NCBI RefSeq assembly: GCF_001831475.1
Contig: NZ_CP017688.1
Coordinates: 62,001-126,000, forward strand
Length of the DNA stretch: 64,000 nucleotides
Direction: 5' to 3'
Source: Flavobacterium crassostreae
Lineage (GTDB): Bacteria; Bacteroidota; Bacteroidia; Flavobacteriales; Flavobacteriaceae
Shown piece after piece: positions 1 to 8,479 of this stretch. The notes beneath the pieces are model-generated. The model saw nothing but the letters and a program-made list of their open reading frames with translations, had not been told where the DNA came from and did no database searches. The position numbers and the translations under genes were made by a program. How positions within the stretch are numbered: the first letter of the stretch is position 1; each line of letters opens with the position of its first letter.

Positions 1-285
1 GTAATTATATTGGTAATTATCACTACTACCCTCTTGGTAAACCGATAGACTTCCGAGTCCTTGGTTGGCACTCAAGGCAGGAGTGGCTTGTACTAATTGC
101 CCATCTTTTCTTAAATAAAAATGGCTAGTAGCCGCATTTAATTCTAAAGCTTGCTGGATATAAACTACTTGATTGCTAACATAAACGCTACTATTTGGGC
201 TAACAAACATTTGAGAACTTGCCGCCGAAACTACAAACAGAAATGGTAAAAGCAGGTACATTGAAGGAGGTAAATTTGTTTTCAT
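1..285 (-). CDS. Partial secreted/surface protein, N-terminal 95 residues
   Basis: An open frame runs from the ATG complement at 283-285 to the window edge without a stop, so only the first 95 codons are visible. The protein begins with Met-Lys-Thr and a hydrophobic stretch (about residues 9-22) ending in Ala-Ala-Ser-Ser, which reads as a Sec signal peptide. The following residues are rich in Ser, Asn, Val and Tyr, as is common in flavobacterial cell-surface or type IX-secreted proteins. No domain can be named from this fragment. An internal ATG at codon 9 would remove the charged n-region, so the upstream start is preferred. The function is unknown. Confidence 0.6.
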   Translation of the reverse strand, partial: MKTNLPPSMYLLLPFLFVVSAASSQMFVSPNSSVYVSNQVVYIQQALELNAATSHFYLRKDGQLVQATPALSANQGLGSLSVYQEGSSDNYQYNY

Positions 286-535
286 AAGCGTAAAATATTT
301 AGTTTACTTAAATTATTTTAATGTTAGAAACCATTCCAAAAAAACTACCCTAAAAAAACAAAAATGCTTCTTTATTGGGTTCTACTAATTTACAAATAAT
401 AAACCCAAAAAAATAAAAACACCCAGATAAAGAACGTATTTAAGAGACAAAAAGCATGTTTTTAAAATAAAAATACTATTTATCTTACTTTTTTAATACA
501 AAAAAAATATAATTTCTCTTTTATTTATTCTTTTA

Positions 536-862
536 TTACAAATACTTTAAAAATTCTAAAAATTTTCTGTTTTTTAAGTAATTAAGATCCGTTTCATTAC
601 GATATGCCTCTCGTTCAAAACTAAGGTTCAAATAAGCCAATTCCGCATTTTTGTATTGCAGCAATCGAAACAAAAACTCAAACAAATACCAAACAAAAAA
701 AGGAATGATCAGCAAATCCGTCTGTTGGCGTAAATGTATTTTTTCGTGGTTGACAAAAACAGCATCTCCCTTATCTAATTTGCATTTTACAAATACAAAA
801 GGATACATAGTCCATCCTCTAAACCCTTTGGGCACCATCCATTTTACAAACACTAAAAACAT
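536..862 (-). CDS. Small membrane protein with HEXXH motif (M56/minigluzincin-like)
   Basis: This 108-residue protein has an HEKIH motif at residues 39-43 followed by a hydrophobic stretch (about 50-70) and a downstream acidic segment FEREAYRNE (82-90). That arrangement (HEXXH, a helix, then a Glu in an E-x-E-A context) resembles the metal site of BlaR1/M56-type and other minimal gluzincin peptidases, where the two His and the distal Glu bind zinc. The protein is far shorter than BlaR1 and has no sensor domain. It stands alone, with AT-rich gaps on both sides. A metallopeptidase role is inferred from the motif only; it could equally be a conserved membrane protein of unknown function. Confidence 0.6.
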   Translation of the reverse strand: MFLVFVKWMVPKGFRGWTMYPFVFVKCKLDKGDAVFVNHEKIHLRQQTDLLIIPFFVWYLFEFLFRLLQYKNAELAYLNLSFEREAYRNETDLNYLKNRKFLEFLKYL

Positions 863-1016
863 ACTATTACTTTAAATTTCAGGACTAAATGTACTAAAAA
901 ATCCAACATTCTTTCCATTAAATAAATCCGGATACTACGGTACATTGCGTATAAAAGTATAAATTTGTAGGTAGAAACTTCTTTAAAAAAAATAACCAGC
1001 CGTTTTATATACCATC

Positions 1017-1193
1017 ATGCCAGAACCAGAGAATCAAAACAAAGTAACCCAAGGAGAGGATTTTTACTACACGCCCGAAGGCTACAAATGTTTTACAGAA
1101 AAATACCATTTAAAAAGAGGGTATTGTTGCAAGAATGGTTGCCGTCATTGTCCGTATGGATATGATAAAAAAACCGGGGATTTTAAAAAATAA
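1017..1193 (+). CDS. DUF5522 domain protein, 58 aa
   Basis: A short frame starts at ATG 1017 and ends at TAA 1191-1193. The protein carries the pattern YTPEGYKCFTEKYHLKRGYC followed by CKNGCRHCPYGY, which I recognise as the DUF5522 family: a small cysteine-rich protein with four closely spaced Cys and a His that may bind a metal. The family is widespread in Bacteroidota and often sits alone or next to amino acid catabolism genes. Here it lies 143 bp upstream of urocanate hydratase in the same direction. Its function is not known. Confidence 0.8.
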   Translation: MPEPENQNKVTQGEDFYYTPEGYKCFTEKYHLKRGYCCKNGCRHCPYGYDKKTGDFKK

Positions 1194-1336
1194 AAATGGA
1201 TAGTTTTTCGCAAAAATTTAGGATTGCTATTTACAAATCCTATCATCGGTCGGATATTCGTTATCCTTAACCCTCTTAAAAACAATACCTAAAAAGGCAA
1301 GAGGCTTACTAATTATGCACCCAAAACACCCACTAC

Positions 1337-3373
1337 ATGAATCCGAAATCTAATTCCATCCCAAACACTACTTTTTCAGACACCGACAAAGCCCTTTTTA
1401 AAGAACAAATCCAGCAGGGCATTCCGGCAATATTGCCACAACCAAAACCCTTTGAGTCCAACATAAATCATGCACCCAAACGAAAAGAAATTTTGAGTGC
1501 GGACGAAAAAAAACTAGCCCTACGCAATGCCCTACGCTATTTTGACCCCAAAGACCATGCGGAGTTGTTGCCCGAATTTAGAGCGGAGCTAAACAACTAT
1601 GGCCGTATTTATATGTACCGCCTTCGTCCGGATTACCAAATGCGAGCCCGCCCCATAGACGAATATCCAGGCCAATGCCAGCAAGCCAAAGCCATTATGC
1701 TAATGATACAAAACAATTTGGACTATGCCGTAGCCCAGCATCCGCATGAGTTAATTACTTATGGAGGTAATGGTGCCGTGTTTCAAAACTGGGCACAATA
1801 CCTTCTGACCATGCAGTACCTCAGCCAAATGACCGAAGACCAAACCCTGACCATGTATTCGGGACATCCAATGGGATTATTCCCTTCGCATAAAGAAGCA
1901 CCAAGAGTAGTGGTTACCAACGGAATGGTTATTCCGAATTATTCCCAACCAGATGATTTAGAAAAAATGAATGCCTTGGGCGTATCCCAATACGGACAAA
2001 TGACTGCCGGAAGTTATATGTACATTGGACCACAAGGCATCGTACACGGAACTACAATTACGGTTCTAAATGGTTTTAGAAAAATCAAAAAAACACCCCA
2101 AGGCAGTTTGTTTGTGACCTCTGGATTAGGCGGCATGAGTGGCGCACAACCCAAAGCTGGAAATATTGCGGGATGCATCACCATTTGCGCCGAGGTAAAT
2201 CCCAAAATGACACACATTCGTCAGAGTCAAGGTTGGATTAACGAAGTTATTGAAAACTTAGACCAATTGGTTAGCAGAGTTACTTTGGCCAAAGCCAATA
2301 ACGAAGTGGTATCTCTTGCTTATCTTGGCAATGTGGTAGATGTCTGGGAAAAACTAGACCAAGAAAACATCCATATAGACCTAGGAAGCGACCAAACCTC
2401 ACTACATAACCCTTGGGCTGGCGGCTATTATCCGGTAGGTATTAGTTTTGAAGAAGCCAATACCATGATGGCTCAAAATCCTGAGTTGTTCAAACAAAAA
2501 GTACAAGAAAGCCTACGCCGTCATACGGATGCCATTAATAAACACACCGCCAAAGGAACCTATTTCTTTGACTACGGAAATGCTTTTTTGCTAGAAGCTT
2601 CGCGCGCTGGTGCCGCTATTATGGCCAAAAACGCTGTCGATTTTAAATACCCAAGCTACGTGCAAGACATCATGGGGCCTATGTGTTTTGACTATGGATT
2701 TGGTCCTTTTAGATGGGTTTGTGCCTCCGGAAAACCAGAGGATTTACAAAAAACAGATACTCTAGCTTGTGCCGTTCTAGAAGAAATGGCCAAAACAGCC
2801 CCTACCGAAATTCAGCAGCAAATGCAGGACAACATCACCTGGATCAAAGGCGCACAGGCCAACCAACTAGTGGTAGGTTCACAGGCCCGAATATTATATG
2901 CTGATGCCCAAGGACGCGTAAAAATTGCCGAAGCATTCAATCAGGCTATAGCCAAAGGACACATAGGCCCAGTTATATTAGGCCGAGACCACCATGATGT
3001 ATCCGGAACAGACTCCCCATACAGAGAAACTGCCAACATCTATGACGGCTCGCGATACACTGCAGATATGGCAATACAAAATGTAATTGGAGATAGTTTT
3101 CGAGGCGCCACTTGGGTATCTATCCACAATGGCGGTGGCGTAGGCTGGGGAGAAGTAATTAACGGCGGATTTGGTATGGTTCTTGATGGATCTAAAGAAG
3201 CATCAAAACGCTTAGCATCAATGCTTTTCTGGGATGTCAACAACGGTATTTCAAGAAGAAGTTGGGCCCGAAATGAAGGAGCTATTTTTGCTATAAAAAG
3301 AGCCATGGAAAACGAACCTTTATTAAAAGTAACCTTGCCAAATAGTGTTGCAGATGCTTTATTAGATTTCTAA
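1337..3373 (+). CDS. hutU: Urocanate hydratase (urocanase)
   Basis: Urocanase converts urocanate to imidazolonepropionate, the second step of histidine degradation, in the cytosol with tightly bound NAD+. The protein (678 aa) is longer than the roughly 555 aa of Bacillus or Pseudomonas HutU but fits the long form seen in Bacteroidota. Recognisable blocks are ITYGGNGAVFQNW near residue 140, MYSGHPMGLFPS, the glycine-rich segment VTSGLGGMSGAQPKAGN, the Cys-bearing GPMCFDYGFGPFRWVCASG, and SIHNGGGVGWGEVINGG near the C-terminus. No other hut gene (hutH, hutI, hutG) is adjacent, so here it is transcribed apart from the rest of the pathway. The call is secure from these conserved blocks. Confidence 0.95.
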   Translation: MNPKSNSIPNTTFSDTDKALFKEQIQQGIPAILPQPKPFESNINHAPKRKEILSADEKKLALRNALRYFDPKDHAELLPEFRAELNNYGRIYMYRLRPDYQMRARPIDEYPGQCQQAKAIMLMIQNNLDYAVAQHPHELITYGGNGAVFQNWAQYLLTMQYLSQMTEDQTLTMYSGHPMGLFPSHKEAPRVVVTNGMVIPNYSQPDDLEKMNALGVSQYGQMTAGSYMYIGPQGIVHGTTITVLNGFRKIKKTPQGSLFVTSGLGGMSGAQPKAGNIAGCITICAEVNPKMTHIRQSQGWINEVIENLDQLVSRVTLAKANNEVVSLAYLGNVVDVWEKLDQENIHIDLGSDQTSLHNPWAGGYYPVGISFEEANTMMAQNPELFKQKVQESLRRHTDAINKHTAKGTYFFDYGNAFLLEASRAGAAIMAKNAVDFKYPSYVQDIMGPMCFDYGFGPFRWVCASGKPEDLQKTDTLACAVLEEMAKTAPTEIQQQMQDNITWIKGAQANQLVVGSQARILYADAQGRVKIAEAFNQAIAKGHIGPVILGRDHHDVSGTDSPYRETANIYDGSRYTADMAIQNVIGDSFRGATWVSIHNGGGVGWGEVINGGFGMVLDGSKEASKRLASMLFWDVNNGISRRSWARNEGAIFAIKRAMENEPLLKVTLPNSVADALLDF

Positions 3374-3408
3374 AACACAAACCCACTTTAACACAAACCC
3401 TACGAATT

Positions 3409-3948
3409 ATGAAAGCAATCAAACTTTTTTCGTTAGTATTTATTTTGCTACTAGGATCTTGCAGCAGCATTAGAGTAAATGCAGACTATGATACTCAGGC
3501 AGATTTTAGTAAATACAAAACCTATGCCTTCCATAAAAAAGGTATAGACAAAGTGCCCATTTCAGAATTTGACAAAAAAAGAATTCTGCGTGCCATTGAT
3601 CAAGAACTCAGCAAAAAAGGAATGACAAAAAGTGAAAATCCAGATTTATTAATAAACATCCTTACCAAAGAAAGAGAAAAACTAGAAGTAAGCCAATTTA
3701 ACGCCACTTGGGGATATGGATGGGGATTTGGATGGAATCCTTACCTATGGGGAGGCCGCAATTACGTAAGTTCCTCGACCGAAGGCACGCTATACATTGA
3801 CCTAATTGACGCCCAAAAACAAGAATTAGTCTGGGAAGGAGAAGGCGTGGGCTATTTAACCGAAAACAGAGCCAACAAAGAAGCCATAATTACCGATTTT
3901 GTAACCAAAATTCTAGCACAATACCCGCCTTTGCCCTCAAAAAAATAG
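3409..3948 (+). CDS. DUF4136 lipoprotein
   Basis: This 179-residue protein starts with a lipoprotein signal peptide ending in a lipobox (LLGSC, lipidated Cys18). The mature part opens with the motif YDTQADFSKYKTYAF, typical of DUF4136, and continues with the family's alternating strands and a Trp/Gly-rich loop (WGYGWGFGWNPYLWGG, about residues 104-119). DUF4136 proteins are envelope lipoproteins of unknown function, common in Bacteroidota. The gene lies 35 bp after hutU on the same strand and may be co-transcribed with it, although no functional link is known. Confidence 0.85.
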   Translation: MKAIKLFSLVFILLLGSCSSIRVNADYDTQADFSKYKTYAFHKKGIDKVPISEFDKKRILRAIDQELSKKGMTKSENPDLLINILTKEREKLEVSQFNATWGYGWGFGWNPYLWGGRNYVSSSTEGTLYIDLIDAQKQELVWEGEGVGYLTENRANKEAIITDFVTKILAQYPPLPSKK

Positions 3949-3981
3949 TTTTTTTAAATCCCCTCCTATCCAAAAAAATAC

Positions 3982-3989
3982 TACATTTG
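3982..3989 (+). promoter_or_regulatory. Bacteroidota -7 element (TACATTTG) for the ilvA leader
   Basis: TACATTTG matches the Bacteroidota sigma-A -7 consensus TAnnTTTG exactly. It lies 21 bp upstream of the ATG of a 16-codon leader peptide, which is the right distance for a short leader transcript. No perfect -33 TTG is visible, so the assignment rests on the -7 match and the context. Confidence 0.55.
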
Positions 3990-4010
3990 TTATCTTAAAA
4001 AACACCAACC

Positions 4011-4061
4011 ATGAACCATTTATTACGTATTATTTGCACTACTAGTATTATTTTACAATAA
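4011..4061 (+). CDS. Putative Leu/Ile/Thr-rich leader peptide upstream of ilvA
   Basis: A 16-codon frame encodes MNHLLRIICTTSIILQ, with paired Leu (TTA TTA), Ile (ATT ATT, twice) and Thr (ACT ACT) codons. Ten of its 16 residues are Leu, Ile or Thr. It sits after a consensus -7 element and before a perfect terminator hairpin, all in the leader of ilvA (threonine dehydratase, first step of isoleucine synthesis). This is the classic layout of ribosome-mediated transcription attenuation: scarcity of charged Ile, Leu or Thr tRNA would stall the ribosome and prevent terminator formation. The identification is inference from layout and codon content. Confidence 0.7.
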   Translation: MNHLLRIICTTSIILQ

Positions 4062-4104
4062 CAGCGAGGGCAGCTATAAATACTTATTTTACGATACATT
4101 TATG

Positions 4105-4132
4105 AAACCTCCCATCAACAGGAGGTTTTTTT
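4105..4132 (+). terminator. Attenuator-type intrinsic terminator before ilvA
   Basis: The arms AAACCTCC (4105-4112) and GGAGGTTT (4121-4128) form a perfect 8-bp stem with an 8-nt loop, inside a run of seven T (4126-4132). It lies 43 bp after the leader peptide stop and 143 bp before ilvA, so as a plain terminator it would cut ilvA off from the upstream promoter. A competing upstream pairing is possible (GAGG at 4066-4069 with CCTC at 4108-4111, or ATAAAT with ATTTAT). Confidence 0.75.
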
Positions 4133-4275
4133 AATGCCAAAAAACAACCAAACAGAAAAACAAACCATATTGGTATTCCAAAAAAGAAAAAACATTTTAT
4201 TATCCTAAAAACATTCTGGAGGATCTCATTTTTTAAATTCCAAAATTAGAATTAAAAAATATAACAAATTAAACC

Positions 4276-5520
4276 ATGACTATATTTAAAGAAGTTGAAA
4301 AAGCAAAAAAACAATTAGAAGGAGTTGTAACCCCAACGCCTTTGACAATAAACCTAAATCTTTCGGAAGAGTTTGAAGCAACTATTTTATTAAAAAGAGA
4401 AGATTTACAAATTGTTCGTTCTTACAAAATAAGAGGTGCCTACAACAAAATGAGTTCTTTAACCACTGCCGAAAAAAGCCACGGCGTAGTTTGTGCCAGT
4501 GCCGGAAATCACGCACAAGGAGTTGCCTACTCTTGTAATTTACTGCAAATACAAGGCAAAATTTACATGCCCAAGACTACCCCAAAACAAAAAATAAAAC
4601 AAGTAAAACTCTTTGGTAAATCTTTTGTAGAAATTGTACTAACAGGAGACACCTTTGATGATGCATACCTCACAGCAATTGCAGATGCCACCCAAAACAA
4701 CAAAACATTTGTACACCCCTTTGATGACGCCAAGGTAATAGCAGGACAAGGCACCGTAGGTTTGGAGATTTTAGAATCTTTTTCAGAGCCCATAGACTAT
4801 GTTTTTGTACCCATAGGCGGGGGCGGATTAGCCTCTGGACTCTCTGAGGTTTTCCAACATTTGAGCCCCAACACCAAAATTATAGGTGTAGAACCCCTAG
4901 GCGCACCCTCTATGAAAACAGCTATTGCTCAAGGCAAAAACACCCCCTTAGAAACCATTGACAAATTTGTAGATGGAGCTGCAGTAAAACAAGTTGGAGA
5001 CCTCACCTTCAAAATATGCCAAAAAAACCTAACCGATATTATCCTAGTTCCAGAAGGAAAGGTCTGCACCACCATTTTGCGTTTGTATAACGAAGAAGCC
5101 TTGGTAGTAGAACCCGCAGGCGCCCTAACCATTGCCGCTTTGGATTTTTATAAAGACCAAATAAAAGGCAAAAACGTGGTTTGTGTAGTCAGCGGAAGCA
5201 ACAACGATATTGAACGAACTGCCGAAATCAAAGAACGCTCTTTGCTCTACGAAGGCTTAATGCACTATTTTATGATTCAGTTCCCGCAGCGTCCAGGTGC
5301 CCTAAAAGAATTTGTAAGTGACATCCTAGGTCCAGATGATGACATTACCTATTTTCAATTTACGCGCAAAACCAGCAGAGAAGTAGGCCCCGCCATTGTA
5401 GGTCTAGAACTAAAAAACCAAGAAGATATTTTATCCATCAAAAACAAAATGACAACCAAGGGATTTGAATACCAATACCTCAATGACAAACAAGACTTAT
5501 TCACCCAACTAATTGGTTAA
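4276..5520 (+). CDS. ilvA: Threonine dehydratase (biosynthetic, short form)
   Basis: IlvA deaminates threonine to 2-oxobutyrate, the entry step to isoleucine, using PLP in the cytosol. The PLP-lysine motif is seen as SYKIRGAYN (about residues 48-56), the phosphate-binding glycine loop as PIGGGGLASG (about 177-186), and SAGNHAQG precedes them. The 414-residue length and the single C-terminal ACT-like region (about 330-414, starting HYFMIQFPQRPGALKEF) fit the short IlvA of Bacillus and Bacteroidota rather than the 514-residue E. coli enzyme with two such regions. It stands apart from other ilv genes and has its own leader with a probable attenuator at 3982-4132. A terminator follows directly. 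Confidence 0.93.
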   Translation: MTIFKEVEKAKKQLEGVVTPTPLTINLNLSEEFEATILLKREDLQIVRSYKIRGAYNKMSSLTTAEKSHGVVCASAGNHAQGVAYSCNLLQIQGKIYMPKTTPKQKIKQVKLFGKSFVEIVLTGDTFDDAYLTAIADATQNNKTFVHPFDDAKVIAGQGTVGLEILESFSEPIDYVFVPIGGGGLASGLSEVFQHLSPNTKIIGVEPLGAPSMKTAIAQGKNTPLETIDKFVDGAAVKQVGDLTFKICQKNLTDIILVPEGKVCTTILRLYNEEALVVEPAGALTIAALDFYKDQIKGKNVVCVVSGSNNDIERTAEIKERSLLYEGLMHYFMIQFPQRPGALKEFVSDILGPDDDITYFQFTRKTSREVGPAIVGLELKNQEDILSIKNKMTTKGFEYQYLNDKQDLFTQLIG

Positions 5521-5544
5521 TTTTTTTTCAAATACTAATTAATG

Positions 5545-5569
5545 GCCTACCTTTGAGTAGGCTTTTTTT
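5545..5569 (+). terminator. Intrinsic terminator after ilvA
   Basis: GCCTAC (5545-5550) pairs with GTAGGC (5557-5562) across a 6-nt loop, followed by seven T. It lies 24 bp downstream of the ilvA stop and 12 bp before the globin gene. Confidence 0.85.
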
Positions 5570-5581
5570 ATACCCTAAACT

Positions 5582-5965
5582 ATGACTAATCGTACCGACA
5601 TAACCACCCTCGAAGACATTAAATTATTAGTAGACCAATTTTATGCACGGGTTCAAAAAGACCCTTTTATAGGCCCCATATTCCAACAAAAGATAGCAAA
5701 CCACTGGCCAGACCATCTAGAAAAAATGTACCGTTTTTGGCAAACCATCCTATTAGAAACCCACACCTACTCCGGCAGCCCCTTTCCGCCACACAAACAC
5801 CTGCCTATAGACCACGAACATTTTGAGCGCTGGATGCATTTATTTACCCAAACAGTAGACCATTTGTTTGCAGGAACCATTGCCGAAGAAGCCAAATTCC
5901 GAGCCAAAAACATGGCCGAGATGTTCCATCACAAAATAACTTATTTTAGAGATAACGCCCAATAA
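5582..5965 (+). CDS. Group III truncated hemoglobin
   Basis: This 127-residue protein has the features of a class III truncated globin: an N-terminal helix with LVDQFYARVQKDPFIGPIF, the segment HWPDHLEKMYRFWQTILL, the motif YSGSPFPPHKHLPIDHEHFERW with the proximal His region, and a C-terminal helix with MAEMFHHKI. Such globins bind heme and are linked to oxygen or nitric oxide handling in the cytosol; the exact role in this group is not settled. It is preceded by the ilvA terminator, so it needs its own promoter, but I see no consensus -7 in the 12-bp gap; a promoter within the ilvA 3' end or readthrough are options. Confidence 0.88.
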   Translation: MTNRTDITTLEDIKLLVDQFYARVQKDPFIGPIFQQKIANHWPDHLEKMYRFWQTILLETHTYSGSPFPPHKHLPIDHEHFERWMHLFTQTVDHLFAGTIAEEAKFRAKNMAEMFHHKITYFRDNAQ

Positions 5966-6025
5966 CACCAAAATACAACCCACAAAAGCATACAATTGAT
6001 CGCCCAAAAAAGCAATTACAAATCC

Positions 6026-6150
6026 TTTGGGCGTGACCCAAAGTAGCTTGTCGTTCCTCCTTACCACTTTGGGTCGGGCTTTCTGTTCCCGCTTTTTTTG
6101 GCACCTTCAAAAAAGGCGCCAAAAAAGAGCTCCACTACAATCCCTCACGC
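6026..6150 (+). repeat. Dispersed intergenic repeat, family A, copy 1
   Basis: The 620-bp gap between the globin and the hydroxylase (5966-6585) holds no convincing gene. This part begins TTTGGGCGTGACCCAAAG, continues through GGGTCGGGCTTTC and TTTTTTTGGC, contains a small inverted repeat with CAAAAAAGGCGCC, and ends CAATCCCTCACGC. The same order of blocks recurs on the minus strand at 18556-18661. It looks like a degenerate, partly self-complementary, non-coding repeat dispersed in flavobacterial intergenic DNA. Frames that cross it have no coding character. The stretch 6151-6395 shows nothing I can assign. Confidence 0.6.
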
Positions 6151-6395
6151 AAATCGCCCTAGCGGGGCAGTGGTTTTATTTTCAATACATTGTTTTTCTA
6201 TACATTCTATTATTATCAAATTAGCATTAAGGATCAAATAAAGCATAAAATATACTCCAGTTGCGGTCTAATTAAAGCATTTTTGGTTTGTAACGAGTCT
6301 AATCCAACAGACCGTTAGTATCAAAGACATTACGATATCCTAAATTACCAATTGCTGAATTATTAAAAAAAAAGCCCATCAATCACCACGCTTCC

Positions 6396-6540
6396 CTAGC
6401 CCCGATTGCAATGGAAAGCTTTTTGAGAAGGCCGTTTTTTGTTTTTCTAGGTGCAGCAGAGCGACCGCAGGAAGCTCCTGATGGAACTTTAGAAAAACAA
6501 ACGGGCAAACAAAAACTTGGAATGAAAAGCGGGAAATGGC
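6396..6540 (+). repeat. Dispersed intergenic repeat, family B, copy 1
   Basis: This copy starts CTAGCCCCGATTGCAATGG and has a 22-nt core at 6459-6480 beginning GAGCGACC and ending GGAAGCTCCTG. Outer arms rich in GTTTTTCTA and TAGAAAAACAAAC can pair around the core. Related copies with the same order of blocks occur at 12877-13017 and 27753-27891. Non-coding; it ends just before the probable promoter of the hydroxylase gene. Confidence 0.65.
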
Positions 6541-6585
6541 TTCTAAAAATTGTACTTTTATGCTTTAAACTACAATGTTTGTTAC

Positions 6586-8346
6586 ATGAACGCAACTTTT
6601 GAAAACAATCTCTTATTGGACCGATTGCCTAAGCATTTAAAGCAATTTATCAAACCTCAGGATTATAACAACTATACTCCTATAAATCAGGCAGTTTGGC
6701 GTTATGTTATGCGCAAAAATGTGGCATACTTATCTCAGGTGGCGCATCGTTCTTACTTAGAGGGGCTGCAAAAAACGGGTATTGAGGTAGATACCATACC
6801 TAGCATGTATGGCATGAACCGTATTTTGACCGAAATAGGTTGGGCTGCTGTTGCGGTAGATGGGTTTATACCGCCCAATGCGTTTATGGAGTTTCAGGCA
6901 TACAATGTTTTGGTGATTGCATCGGATATTCGGCAGCTGGAACATATTGAATACACACCGGCTCCGGATATAATTCATGAAGGTGCTGGGCATGCGCCTA
7001 TAATTGCAAATCCAGAATATGCAGAATATTTGCGTCGTTTTGGCCAAATTGGTTGCAAGGCTATTTCGTCTAGCAAAGATTATGAGATGTATGAGGCGAT
7101 CCGGCTGTTGTCTATTGTTAAAGAAGCTGAAGGAACGCCACAAGCTACTATTGATGCGGCCGAAAAGGCGGTGGAAGACCTACAGAACAATATGGGTGAA
7201 TTGTCCGAAATGGCACAAATACGTAACCTGCACTGGTGGACGGTGGAATATGGTTTGATTGGAACTATAAAAAACCCTAAGATTTATGGCGCTGGCTTGT
7301 TGTCTTCTATTGCCGAGAGTGCCTATTGTATGACTGAAAAAGTGACTAAAATTCCGTATGATATAACTGCTGCATACCAAAATTTTGATATTACAAAATT
7401 GCAACCGCAGCTGTATGTCACTCCTAGTTTTGCGTATCTGAATTTGATTTTAGAGGAGTTTGCCAACAAAATGGCATTGCGCACCGGTGGCTTGTCTGGC
7501 ATTGAAAAGCTCCTGAACTCTGCTGCCTTGGGTACCATTGAGTTGAGCACGGGCTTGCAAATTTCTGGTGTTTTTAGTAAGGTGATTGCCCACCAAGGCA
7601 ATCCTATTTATGTACAAACTACCGGAAAGACCGCTCTGGCTTATCGAGAAAAAGAATTGGTTGGGCATGGTGCTTTGACCCATCCGGATGGCTTTGGTAG
7701 CCCTATAGGAAAGTTACGAGGCATCAATTTGGCTATTGAAGATATGAGCCCTAAAGATTTGGAGGCCTATTCTATCTTAGAATCGGAAACGGTTAAATTG
7801 GAGTTTGAAGGCGGTATTACCGTCGAGGGACAAATTGTTACGGGTTCTAGAAACTTGCCAGGAGAGATTGTCTTAATCCGTTTTAAAAATTGTACGGTGA
7901 CGCATGGCGAAACGGTTTTGTTTCAACCAGAATGGGGCGTTTATGATATGGCAGTGGGCAAAAAAGTAGTTTCGGCTTTCTCGGGACCTGCGGATGCCAG
8001 TAGTTTGGATTGGATCACACCGCTTCCGTTGAGTAGCACCATTAAAGCGCAACCAACTGCAGAACGGGATGATTTGGAGGTTTTGTACCAATCGGTGCGA
8101 AGCATCCGAAACGCTAAAGACACTACGGCTTGTTTGGTTATTATTTTTGAAGATTTAAAACAAAACCATCCCAAAGATTGGTTGCTTATGGTAGAAATTG
8201 CGGAGCTCCTGAATGACCGACAGGATGTGGTTTTTCTATCGGAAGTTTTGGCCCATTTGGAACAATTAAAAACAAACAGACCCGAGATTGCACACTTAAT
8301 AACTGGTGGTTTGGAATTAATTTTCAACAACAACACCAATGCGTAA
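6586..8346 (+). CDS. Aromatic amino acid hydroxylase (phenylalanine 4-monooxygenase family)
   Basis: The N-terminal half belongs to the pterin-dependent aromatic amino acid hydroxylases, which hydroxylate Phe, Tyr or Trp using non-heme iron and a tetrahydropterin. Facial-triad candidates are His131 and His136 (IIHEGAGHAP) and Glu221 (LHWWTVEYGLIG); GAGLLSSIAES follows as in the family. The His-Glu spacing is about 85 residues against about 40 in classical enzymes, because of a charged helical insert (about 165-210). A C-terminal region of some 270 residues has no match I know. The whole is 586 aa from ATG 6586, much longer than the roughly 260-300 aa bacterial PhhA. An upstream in-frame ATG at 6550 falls in the likely promoter region and is not preferred. 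A bidirectional terminator follows. Confidence 0.85.
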   Translation: MNATFENNLLLDRLPKHLKQFIKPQDYNNYTPINQAVWRYVMRKNVAYLSQVAHRSYLEGLQKTGIEVDTIPSMYGMNRILTEIGWAAVAVDGFIPPNAFMEFQAYNVLVIASDIRQLEHIEYTPAPDIIHEGAGHAPIIANPEYAEYLRRFGQIGCKAISSSKDYEMYEAIRLLSIVKEAEGTPQATIDAAEKAVEDLQNNMGELSEMAQIRNLHWWTVEYGLIGTIKNPKIYGAGLLSSIAESAYCMTEKVTKIPYDITAAYQNFDITKLQPQLYVTPSFAYLNLILEEFANKMALRTGGLSGIEKLLNSAALGTIELSTGLQISGVFSKVIAHQGNPIYVQTTGKTALAYREKELVGHGALTHPDGFGSPIGKLRGINLAIEDMSPKDLEAYSILESETVKLEFEGGITVEGQIVTGSRNLPGEIVLIRFKNCTVTHGETVLFQPEWGVYDMAVGKKVVSAFSGPADASSLDWITPLPLSSTIKAQPTAERDDLEVLYQSVRSIRNAKDTTACLVIIFEDLKQNHPKDWLLMVEIAELLNDRQDVVFLSEVLAHLEQLKTNRPEIAHLITGGLELIFNNNTNA

Positions 8347-8391
8347 ATACGGGTATCCGACAGGGTTGGTTACAGGAATTCATAAGCCAAC

Positions 8392-8438
8392 AAAAAACCG
8401 CAAATTGAGCTTTAATTTCAGCTTATTTGCGGTTTTTT
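8392..8438. terminator. Bidirectional intrinsic terminator
   Basis: AAAAAACCGCAAAT pairs with ATTTGCGGTTTTTT around an inner AGCT-containing loop. It lies between the convergent hydroxylase and DUF4230 genes and has T-tracts on both strands, so it should end both transcripts. Confidence 0.85.
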
Positions 8439-8479
8439 GCAGCTATTTTGTAGCTATTTTTGGAAAGCAAAAAAACTAC

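Noticed and set aside
6027..6224. 65-aa frame after the globin gene
   Set aside because: It reads through the family A repeat and low-complexity DNA and lacks coding character.
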